A stretch of DNA of 64,000 nucleotides from Nocardioides sp. GY 10113 (GTDB lineage Bacteria > Actinomycetota > Actinomycetes > Propionibacteriales > Nocardioidaceae): NCBI RefSeq assembly GCF_004919105.1, contig NZ_STGK01000016.1:41785-105784 (forward strand), in the 5' to 3' direction. The notes below the pieces were generated by a model that was given only the letters and a program-made list of their open reading frames with translations, did no database searches and was not told the origin of the DNA. A program made the position numbers and the translations under genes. Of this stretch, positions 56,464-64,000 are shown piece by piece. How positions within the stretch are numbered: position 1 is the stretch's first letter; each line of letters starts with the position of its first letter.

Positions 56464-58149
56464 GTGGACGCGTCGACCCCCATCGAGAACCACCTGACCC
56501 CTGCCCCGCTGGTCTCCCGCCGGCGGGTGATCGCCGGCGCCACCGTCGCCGGCGCCGTCGTCGCCACGGGAGCGCTGGCCGCCGGTTCGGCGGGCGCCGA
56601 GGGCGCGACCTTCGCCCACGGCGTGGCCTCCGGCGACCCGCTGCCCGACGCGGTCGTGCTGTGGACCCGGGTCACCCCCACCGCGGCCAGCAAGCCCGGC
56701 TCGGGCGTCGGGCCCGCGGTCGCGGTGACCTGGGAGGTCGCCCGCGACCCCGGCTTCGGGTCGGTCGTGGCCAGCGGGAGCATCCGGACCACGGCGGCCC
56801 GCGACCACACCGTCAAGATCGACGCCGTCGGCCTGGAGCCCTCGACCTGGTACTACTACCGCTTCCGCGTCGACGGGGCGACCAGCCCGGTCGGCCGCAC
56901 CCGCACGGCGCCGCCGTACGAGTCCAGCCCCGACCGGCTGCGCTTCGGCGTGGTCTCCTGCGCCAACCTGCAGGCCGGCTACTTCCACGCCTACCGCGCG
57001 CTGGCGCAGCGCGACGACCTGGACGCGATCATCCACCTCGGCGACTACATCTACGAGTACGGCCCCGGTGAGTACGGCTACGGCAAGGACGACGTCGACG
57101 TCCGCAGCCACGTGCCCGCCCGCGAGATGGTCTCCCTGGCCGACTACCGCAAGCGGCACGCGCAGTACAAGCAGGACGCCGACCTGGCCGCCCTGCACGT
57201 CCGGCTGCCGTTCATCGCGACCTGGGACGACCACGAGTTCGCCGACAACACCTGGCAGGACGGCGCCGAGAACCACGACCCGGCGACCGAGGGCTCGTGG
57301 CAGGCGCGGCGCGCGGCCGCCTTCCAGGCGTACGACGAGTGGATGCCGGTGCGGCTGAGCGGCACCGCCGCGGTCGGCGACGGGACGCAGATCTACCGCC
57401 GCCTGCGCTTCGGCCGGCTCCTGGAGCTCTCGATGCTGGACCTGAGCAGCTACCGCACCGAGGAGATCTCGGTGGCCACCATGACCGGCGGCCAGCAGAA
57501 GATCGCCGGCGCGGCGCAGATGGAGTGGCTGGCCAGCGGCCTGCGGGACAGCCCGGCGCAGTGGAAGCTGGTCGGCAACCCGGTGATGATCGCCCCCGTC
57601 GACTTCGGCACCCTGCCGCGGCGCAGCGCCGACGCGCTGGCCGAGATGGTCGGCGAGGTCTTCGGCCCGGAGGGGCTGCCCTACAACCTCGACCAGTGGG
57701 ACGGCTACGTCCGCGACCGCCGCAGCCTGTACCAGTTCCTGCGGGACAACCGGGTCTCCGACGTCGTCTTCCTGACCGGCGACATCCACTCCGCGTGGGC
57801 CAGCGACCTGCCGATCGACCCGGGCGCCTACCCGTGGAACTGGTCGACCGTCGGCGTGGAGATGGTGTGCACCTCGGTCACGTCCAACAACTTCAAGGAC
57901 ATGGTCGGCACCACCGCCCTCTCACCGGTGGCCGCGACCGCGATCCGGATCGCGAACCCGCACATCAAGTTCTGCGACCTGGACAACCACGGCTACTCGG
58001 TGCTCGACGTGACGGCCCGGCGGACCCAGATGGACTGGTACGTCACCGCGGACCGGGCGACCCGGGACTCCTCGTCCACCTGGGTGCGCTCCTTCCAGAC
58101 CATCGCGGGCACCCGGCGGCTGATGCCGGCGTTCCGTCCCGTGCGCTGA
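56464..58149 (+). CDS. PhoD-type alkaline phosphatase/phosphodiesterase, Tat-exported
   Basis: The 561-residue precursor has a twin-arginine signal VSRRRVIAGATVAGAVVATG (about residues 17-36). PhoD N-terminal and metallophosphatase domains follow: FAHGVASGDPLPDAVVLWTR, LRFGVVSCANLQAGYFHAYR, AIIHLGDYIYEYGPGEYG, FIATWDDHEFADNTW, and DVVFLTGDIHSAWASDLP with metal ligands of the Ca/Fe centre. PhoD removes phosphate from mono- and diesters, including teichoic acids, outside the cell. Length is typical. It acts in phosphate supply; no Pho-box was identified upstream. Confidence 0.95.
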   Translation: MDASTPIENHLTPAPLVSRRRVIAGATVAGAVVATGALAAGSAGAEGATFAHGVASGDPLPDAVVLWTRVTPTAASKPGSGVGPAVAVTWEVARDPGFGSVVASGSIRTTAARDHTVKIDAVGLEPSTWYYYRFRVDGATSPVGRTRTAPPYESSPDRLRFGVVSCANLQAGYFHAYRALAQRDDLDAIIHLGDYIYEYGPGEYGYGKDDVDVRSHVPAREMVSLADYRKRHAQYKQDADLAALHVRLPFIATWDDHEFADNTWQDGAENHDPATEGSWQARRAAAFQAYDEWMPVRLSGTAAVGDGTQIYRRLRFGRLLELSMLDLSSYRTEEISVATMTGGQQKIAGAAQMEWLASGLRDSPAQWKLVGNPVMIAPVDFGTLPRRSADALAEMVGEVFGPEGLPYNLDQWDGYVRDRRSLYQFLRDNRVSDVVFLTGDIHSAWASDLPIDPGAYPWNWSTVGVEMVCTSVTSNNFKDMVGTTALSPVAATAIRIANPHIKFCDLDNHGYSVLDVTARRTQMDWYVTADRATRDSSSTWVRSFQTIAGTRRLMPAFRPVR

Positions 58150-58214
58150 CCGACTGGCTGCCCGACTGGCTGCCCGACTGGCTGACCGACTGGCTGCCCG
58201 ACGCGCTGACCGAG
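58146..58214. repeat. 12-bp tandem repeat after the PhoD stop codon
   Basis: CTG(A/C)CCGACTGG is repeated four times without interruption from 58146, followed by one or two diverged units ending at about 58214. It starts at the stop codon of the PhoD gene and lies between convergent genes. Confidence 0.85.
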
Positions 58215-58217
58215 TGC

Positions 58218-58235
58218 GGTCCCGGTGCCGGGACC
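58218..58235. terminator. hairpin between convergent PhoD and GH1 genes
   Basis: GGTCCCG (58218-58224) pairs with CGGGACC (58229-58235) around GTGC. There is no T run; it can serve both genes. Confidence 0.35.
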
Positions 58236-58254
58236 CGCGCCGCGCCCGCGCGCC

Positions 58255-59610
<1,356 letters not shown>

Positions 59611-59769
59611 CGGACCACCCTGGCACGACGACGCGGGCCGCGGGAGCGATTCGCCGGCCCATCCCCGCGCCCGCCTTCCACCCGCCAGCCACCCGCCAGC
59701 CACCCACCAGCCCCCCGCTGGGCGCCGCCGCCTCGCGCCCCGGGAGCGCCCCCGGGCAGAATCGGTCGG

Positions 59770-60468
59770 GTGAGTGTGGAGATCAGCCGTGGTTCGCGCA
59801 GGTTCACCGACCGGGTACCGGGGCGGCTGACCCGCCACGCCTTCTCGTTCGGCCCCCACTACGACCCGGACCGGGTCGCGTTCGGGCCGCTGGTCTGCCA
59901 CGACGACCACCTGCTCGGCTCCGGGCAGGGGTTCGAGGAGCACCCGCACGCGGCGCTCGAGATCGTCACCTGGGTGGTCTCCGGGCGGCTGCTGCACCGC
60001 GACTCCCTGGGCAACGAGGCCACCCTCGGCGCCGGCGAGTGCGGGGTGCTGCGGGCCGGTGCCGGCGTGCGCCACTCCGAGACCGCCAGCGCCGACGGGC
60101 CGGTCCGCTTCGTGCAGACCTGGCTGGCCGCCGACCCGGACGCCGAGCCCGCCTACGCCCGTACGGCGGTCGGCGACGCGGCTGCGCACGGTGACGCCGC
60201 GGGGACCCTCCGGTTGGTCGGCGACGGCGGCCCGCTCGAGGTCGGGGTCGCCGGGGCGGCGTACGACCTGGTCCGGCTGGGCGCCGGTGGGTCCGCCACC
60301 CTGCCGACGGCGCCGCGGGTGCACGCGTTCGTGGTCTCCGGCGCGCTGCTGCGCTCCTCGCTGGCCGAGCCGCTCCAGGCCGGTGACGCGTTCCTGATCG
60401 CCGACGAGCCGGCGCACGTGGTGAGCGCGGGGGTGCCGACGGAGCTGCTGGTCTGGTCGTTCGCCTGA
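59770..60468 (+). CDS. pirin family bicupin protein
   Basis: The 232-residue protein is a pirin-type bicupin: FTDRVPGRLTRHAFSFGPHY, then DDHLLGSGQGFEEHPHAALE with the first metal His pair (His58, His60), then GVRHSETASADGPVRFVQTW with His and Glu ligands. PHAALEIVTWVVSGRL matches the short actinobacterial pirins. Some pirins are quercetin dioxygenases; others are redox-linked regulators. The catalytic role is not determinable here. The GTG start is used. It is 84 bp upstream of the sigma-factor gene on the same strand. Confidence 0.92.
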   Translation: MSVEISRGSRRFTDRVPGRLTRHAFSFGPHYDPDRVAFGPLVCHDDHLLGSGQGFEEHPHAALEIVTWVVSGRLLHRDSLGNEATLGAGECGVLRAGAGVRHSETASADGPVRFVQTWLAADPDAEPAYARTAVGDAAAHGDAAGTLRLVGDGGPLEVGVAGAAYDLVRLGAGGSATLPTAPRVHAFVVSGALLRSSLAEPLQAGDAFLIADEPAHVVSAGVPTELLVWSFA

Positions 60469-60552
60469 TCCCGGCGATGAGTTTGCCCGTCGCCACCGGT
60501 CCTCCCCTGAGGCAGACTGAATCTCTCCGGCAGGGGCCGAGGAACGGGGCGC

Positions 60553-61620
60553 GTGGTGACCGAGCAGACGACCGAGCAGACGGGCGAGCAGACGGGCGAG
60601 CAGACCGAGCAGACGGGCGCCGGTGAGCTCGCCGACTTCGACGCGCTCACCGGCCGCTACCAGCGCGAGCTGATGGCGCACTGCTACCGGATGAGCGGGT
60701 CGGTGCACGAGGCCGAGGACCTGGTCCAGGAGACGTTCCTGCGGGCCTGGAAGGCCTCGGCCGGCTTCCAGGGCCGATCGTCGGTGCGGACCTGGCTCTA
60801 CCGGATCGCCACCAACGTCTGCCTGACGAGCCTGGAGGGGCGGCCGCGCCGCCCGCTGCCCGCCGGGCTGGGCACCGCCGACTCCACCGTCAGCGAGGCG
60901 CTCGCCGAGGACCACGAGGTGCCCTGGCTGGAGCCGGTGCCCGACGCGGCCGTCGAGGTGGCCGAGCGGGACACCATCCGGCTCGCCTTCGTGGCCGCGC
61001 TGCAGCACCTGCCGGCGCGGCAGCGGGCGGTGCTGATCCTGCGCGACGTGCTGCGCTGGTCGGCCGCGGAGACGGCGACGACGCTGGACACCACCACGGC
61101 CGCGGTCAACTCCGCCCTGCAACGCGCCCACGCCCAGCTCGCCGACCGGCACCTGACCCCGGAGACCGTGGAGACCGACCTGGACGCCGACCAGCAGCGG
61201 ATGCTGGAGGCCTACCTGCGGGCCTTCTGGGCCAAGGACATCGACACCATCGTCGGGCTGCTCACCTACGACGCGACCTGGGACATGCCGCCGTTCCTCA
61301 ACTGGTACCGCGGCGCGGACGCGATCGGCGACCTGATCGGCACCAAGTGCCCCGGCGGGGTCCACGACATGCCGATGCTTCCCGCCCCGGCCAACGGGCA
61401 GCCGGCGTTCGGGCTCTACATGCGCCAGCCGGACGGCACCTTCACGCCGTTCCAGTTCCAGGTGCTGCAGCTGGTCGGCGACAAGGTGCGCCACGTGACG
61501 GCGTTCTTCGACCACCGGCTCTTCGAGCGGTTCGGCCTGCCGGCCAGCCTGCCCGCCGACTACCGGCCGGAGGGAACCACCGAGCCGGCCGCCACCGCCC
61601 CCACGCGTACGACGGGATGA
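60553..61620 (+). CDS. SigG-like ECF sigma factor with C-terminal SnoaL-like domain
   Basis: The 355-residue protein has an unusual N-terminal tail of repeated EQT/GEQT residues (about 3-21) encoded by a GAGCAGACG-type tandem repeat. Sigma region 2 is LTGRYQRELMAHCYRMSGSV with EAEDLVQETFLRAWKA and WLYRIATNVCL. Region 4 is LQHLPARQRAVLILRDVLRW and TAAVNSALQRAHAQL. A SnoaL-like domain of about 110 residues follows (YLRAFWAKDIDTIVGLLTYD to HVTAFFDHRLFERFGLP). This is the SigG/ECF type, in which the extra domain likely controls activity in place of an anti-sigma factor. GAGGAA precedes the GTG. The next gene overlaps by four bases. Confidence 0.92.
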   Translation: MVTEQTTEQTGEQTGEQTEQTGAGELADFDALTGRYQRELMAHCYRMSGSVHEAEDLVQETFLRAWKASAGFQGRSSVRTWLYRIATNVCLTSLEGRPRRPLPAGLGTADSTVSEALAEDHEVPWLEPVPDAAVEVAERDTIRLAFVAALQHLPARQRAVLILRDVLRWSAAETATTLDTTTAAVNSALQRAHAQLADRHLTPETVETDLDADQQRMLEAYLRAFWAKDIDTIVGLLTYDATWDMPPFLNWYRGADAIGDLIGTKCPGGVHDMPMLPAPANGQPAFGLYMRQPDGTFTPFQFQVLQLVGDKVRHVTAFFDHRLFERFGLPASLPADYRPEGTTEPAATAPTRTTG

Positions 61621-62231
61621 CCGCGTCGCCGGCGGCGGCCGGTGTGCCGCCGCGCACGTCGGTGGAGCTGCTCGAGCGGGCGATCGGCTACACCTGCGGC
61701 ACCCTCGCCACCGTCACCCCCGGCGCGCTGGACCTGACCACCCCGTGCGAGCGGTGGCGGTTGGCGGACCTGCTCGCGCACATGGAGGACTCGCTGGACG
61801 CGTTCGCGGAGGGCGCGGGAGGCGCGATCGGTCTGCGCAGCGCCGCTCCCACCCCGCCCGACGAGCGCCTGGCCGCGCTGCGCGCCAAGGCCACCGGCCT
61901 GCTCGGCGCCTGGACCCGCCGCTTGGAGGCCGAGGAGGCCGGGCTGGCCGGGCGCGACGTCGGCGTCTCCGGCGTACCGGCACCGGTGGCGGTGGTCGCC
62001 GGGCTGGCCGCCGTCGAGGTCGCCGTGCACGGCTGGGACGTCGGCCGAGCCACCGGCGCGGGCGGACCGCTCCCCGGGGCCCTCGCCGCCGACCTGCTGC
62101 CGTGGGCCGACCTGCTGCGAGCGGCCACGGACTCCGGGCCGGGCGCGTCCGGGTTCGCCGGCCCGCTGCCGACCGCCGTCGGGCCGGACCCGGCCCGGGC
62201 GCTGCTGGGACGGCTCGGGCGCGCCGCCTGA
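61617..62231 (+). CDS. TIGR03086 family metal-binding protein (maleylpyruvate isomerase/DinB-like fold)
   Basis: The 204-residue helical protein has the N-terminal pattern SVELLERAIGYTCGTLATVT, the LTTPCERWRLADLLAHMEDS motif with a metal-ligand His, and VEVAVHGWDVGRATG with the second His (about residue 140). The fold is that of mycothiol-dependent maleylpyruvate isomerase and DinB proteins. The substrate is unknown; a thiol-dependent reaction is possible. It overlaps the SigG-like gene by four bases (ATGA), so the two are coupled. It may be a SigG modulator or a target of it. Confidence 0.85.
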   Translation: MTASPAAAGVPPRTSVELLERAIGYTCGTLATVTPGALDLTTPCERWRLADLLAHMEDSLDAFAEGAGGAIGLRSAAPTPPDERLAALRAKATGLLGAWTRRLEAEEAGLAGRDVGVSGVPAPVAVVAGLAAVEVAVHGWDVGRATGAGGPLPGALAADLLPWADLLRAATDSGPGASGFAGPLPTAVGPDPARALLGRLGRAA

Positions 62232-62250
62232 CCTGCCGCGGGCGTGGGGG

Positions 62251-63708
62251 TCAGGGCGCCGGGATCGCCAGGTACGTCGTCTCCAGGTACTCCTCGATGC
62301 CCTCGAAGCCGCCCTCACGGCCGAACCCGGAGGCCTTCATGCCGCCGAAGGGCGCGGCGGGGTTGGAGACCAGGCCGGTGTTGATGCCGAGCATCCCGTA
62401 CTCCAGCTGCTCCCCGAGGCGCAGCGTCCGGGCCAGGTCACGGGTGTAGGCGTAGGCGGCCAGCCCGTACTCGGTGTCGTTGGCGTAGGCGATCGCCTCG
62501 GACTCGCTGGTGAACGTGGTGATCGGCGCGACCGGGCCGAAGATCTCGTTGGTGACCACGTCGGCGTCCACCGGTACGTCGACCAGGACCGTCGGCGGGT
62601 AGTAGAAGCCCGGGCCGTCCGGCGTGGTGCCGCCGACCAGGGCCCGGGCGCCGCGTCCCACCGCGTCGTCGACGAGCTCGCTCACCGAGGCGACCGCCTT
62701 GGCGTCGATCAGCGGGCCGACGTCGATGCCGTCGTCCTGGCCGCGGCCCACCCGCAGGGCGCCCATCCGCTCGGCGAGCTTGGCGCCGAACTCCTCCGCC
62801 ACCGACTCCTCGACCAGGAACCGGTTGGCCGAGGTGCACGCCTCGCCCATGTTGCGCATCTTGGCGAGCATCGCGCCGTCGACCGCCGCGTCGAGGTCGG
62901 CGTCGGCGAAGACGATGAAGGGGGCGTTGCCGCCCAGCTCCATGCTGACCCGCTGCAGCTGGTCGGCGGACTGGCGGACCAGCACCTTCCCGATCCCGGT
63001 GGAGCCCGTGAAGCTGACCTTCCGCAGCCGCGGGTCGGCCTGCAGGGTCTCGCTGAACGCCCCCGACCCGGAGGTGGTGACCACGTTCAGCACGCCGTCG
63101 GGCAGGCCGGCCTCGGCCAGCACCTCGGCCAGCGCCAGCATGGTCAGCGGCGTCTGGGAGGCCGGCTTGACCACCATGGTGCAGCCGGCGGCGACCGCGG
63201 GACCGATCTTGCGGGTGCCCATCGCCAGCGGGAAGTTCCACGGCGTGATGAACAGGCACGGACCGACCGGCTTGCGCACCGTCAGCAGCCGGCTGGTGCC
63301 GGCCGGCGCGTTCATCCAGCGGCCGTGCACGCGGACCGCCTCCTCGGCGAACCAGCGGAAGAACTCGGCACCGTAGGTGACCTCCCCGCGGGCCTCGGCC
63401 ACCGGCTTGCCCATCTCCAGGCTCATCAGGCGCGCGAAGTGGTCGGCGCGCGCGGTGAGCGCCTCGAAGGCGCGGCGCAGGATCTCCCCCCTGTCCCGGG
63501 GGGCGGTCGCGGCCCAGTCGGCCTGGGCGGCCACCGCGGCGTCGAGCGCCGCGCGGGCATCGTCCAGGGTTCCGTCGGCGACGTCGGTGAGCACACCACC
63601 GTCGGCCGGGTCGATCACGTCCAGGCGGGCCCCCGAGGAGGACTCCCGCCAGGTCCCGCCGATGAAGAGCCGGCGGCGTTCCTCGGGCAGCAGGTCGAAG
63701 TCGCTCAT
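62251..63708 (-). CDS. gabD: NAD(P)-dependent succinate-semialdehyde dehydrogenase (GabD-like)
   Basis: The 485-residue aldehyde dehydrogenase has FIGGTWRESSSGARLDVIDP, the NAD(P)-binding FITPWNFPLAMGTRKIGPAV, VSFTGSTGIGKVLVRQSA, the general base Glu in SMELGGNAPFIVF (about residue 259) and the nucleophile Cys in MRNMGEACTSANRFLVEE (about 293). The order and GKPVAEARGEV match GabD-type enzymes that oxidise succinate semialdehyde to succinate in the GABA shunt. Upstream are two CCTGTGCAGGTCA boxes, likely operator sites. The ATG at 63708 follows GGAGGGC closely; GTG 63717 is in frame. Confidence 0.88.
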   Translation of the reverse strand: MSDFDLLPEERRRLFIGGTWRESSSGARLDVIDPADGGVLTDVADGTLDDARAALDAAVAAQADWAATAPRDRGEILRRAFEALTARADHFARLMSLEMGKPVAEARGEVTYGAEFFRWFAEEAVRVHGRWMNAPAGTSRLLTVRKPVGPCLFITPWNFPLAMGTRKIGPAVAAGCTMVVKPASQTPLTMLALAEVLAEAGLPDGVLNVVTTSGSGAFSETLQADPRLRKVSFTGSTGIGKVLVRQSADQLQRVSMELGGNAPFIVFADADLDAAVDGAMLAKMRNMGEACTSANRFLVEESVAEEFGAKLAERMGALRVGRGQDDGIDVGPLIDAKAVASVSELVDDAVGRGARALVGGTTPDGPGFYYPPTVLVDVPVDADVVTNEIFGPVAPITTFTSESEAIAYANDTEYGLAAYAYTRDLARTLRLGEQLEYGMLGINTGLVSNPAAPFGGMKASGFGREGGFEGIEEYLETTYLAIPAP

Positions 63709-63758
63709 GCCCTCCACTCTGGCACTCGGACGGTCAACGCGGGAGGACCCGAGGCATC

Positions 63759-63796
63759 CCTGTGCAGGTCACCCACCGGACCTGTGCAGGTCATCC
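63759..63796. promoter_or_regulatory. two repeated boxes upstream of gabD
   Basis: CCTGTGCAGGTCACCC (63759-63774) and CCTGTGCAGGTCATCC (63781-63796) are direct repeats spaced by 22 bp (two helical turns). Each has a near-palindromic ACCTGTGCAGGT-type core. They lie 50-90 bp before the gabD start and are likely regulator sites. Confidence 0.5.
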
Positions 63797-63889
63797 GATG
63801 CAACTTTCTCAGCAATCCCTCTAGCAATATCGGCCGAGATCGCTAAAGTTTGGTTTGTCGTTGATCGGAGGGAGCACCGAAAGGCGACA

Positions 63890-63934
63890 GAGCCCCTCGT
63901 TGACCCCATGCGACGAGGGGCTCGCTCCGTTTTG
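63890..63934 (+). terminator. hairpin near the right edge
   Basis: GAGCCCCTCGT (63890-63900) pairs over 11 bp with ACGAGGGGCTC (63913-63923); GCTCCGTTTT follows on the plus strand. No gene on the plus strand ends just before it, so it may belong to a short RNA in 63830-63890 or act on the minus strand for a gene outside the window. The rest of 63797-64000 shows no convincing gene. Confidence 0.5.
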
Positions 63935-64000
63935 GGTGGCGCGAGCGCGTCTCCGCTCCGCTTCGCCGCGCTGCCGCGCACGCAGTTGAGGTCCACTCGG

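Noticed and set aside
58146..58214. CRISPR-like array
   Set aside because: The repeat is a 12-bp tandem without spacers and there are no cas genes in the window.
59611..61515. 635-codon N-terminal extension of the GH1 gene
   Set aside because: The extension is antisense to the pirin and SigG-like genes. The GH1 family starts at the GTG at 59610.
63769..63996. 75-codon frame on the minus strand at the right edge
   Set aside because: It reads through the hairpin and the gabD operator boxes and has no convincing start or domain.

Overview
The window is a high-GC, gene-dense chromosomal stretch of an actinobacterium. A bacterial proteasome activator (Bpa), a DUF5926 protein, a TIGR03086 protein and a Tat-exported PhoD phosphatase, together with the codon use, point to the Propionibacteriales, most likely Nocardioides or a close relative (inference from gene content and style; no marker gene was searched). 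It looks like core chromosome. I see no insertion sequence, integrase, prophage or CRISPR array.

Layout. 1-3.5 kb: the N-terminal part of an HNH-family protein, three tRNAs (Arg-ACG, Ser-GCT, Ser-TGA), a LuxR-type regulator and, converging on it, a possible 28-codon peptide gene. 3.5-9.4 kb: small membrane proteins, a nitrilase-family hydrolase, a MobA-like transferase with DUF6457, a quinone oxidoreductase and bpa. 8.7-11.6 kb: serS, a HAD phosphatase and a secreted protein in one overlapping operon. 11.9-20.2 kb: aldo/keto reductase, a PAP2-diacylglycerol kinase fusion, prephenate dehydratase, arginine deiminase, a cyclic-nucleotide-binding protein, a DUF5926 SEC-C protein, GDPD and PspC. 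20.2-30.8 kb: a PrmC-like methyltransferase, two tandem 502-residue XRE-type paralogues, a PAP2 protein, an AAA ATPase, an Fpg/Nei glycosylase, a His-rich DUF4396 protein facing a rhodanese across a CsoR/CstR-type palindrome, aat and EcsC. 30.9-38.5 kb: a leucine/isovalerate-type catabolic cluster (acyl-CoA carboxylase alpha and beta, HMG-CoA lyase, TetR regulator), then an AidB-like acyl-CoA dehydrogenase and a PaaX-like regulator. 38.6-47.8 kb: a SWIM/SNF2 pair, a membrane protein, a CDP-glycerol-type transferase, and RecQ with a C-terminal phosphoribosyltransferase domain. 47.8-64 kb: a Met-rich lipoprotein, an M13 peptidase, a quinone oxidoreductase facing a PadR/dienoyl-CoA-reductase operon, a MalY-type lyase, PhoD, a GH1 glucosidase, pirin, a SigG-like sigma factor with a TIGR03086 partner, and a GabD-like dehydrogenase.

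Two properties run through the window. First, about twenty genes have a TAnnnT hexamer 6-8 bases before the start codon and no Shine-Dalgarno sequence, the signature of leaderless transcripts. Second, three families of palindromic repeats are scattered through it. Two lie only between genes, while the third also sits in frame inside three coding sequences (recQ and both acyl-CoA carboxylase subunits), adding short peptide inserts. The candidates for something new are these in-frame repeats, the peptide/LuxR pair, and the tandem XRE-type paralogues with their upstream inverted repeat.
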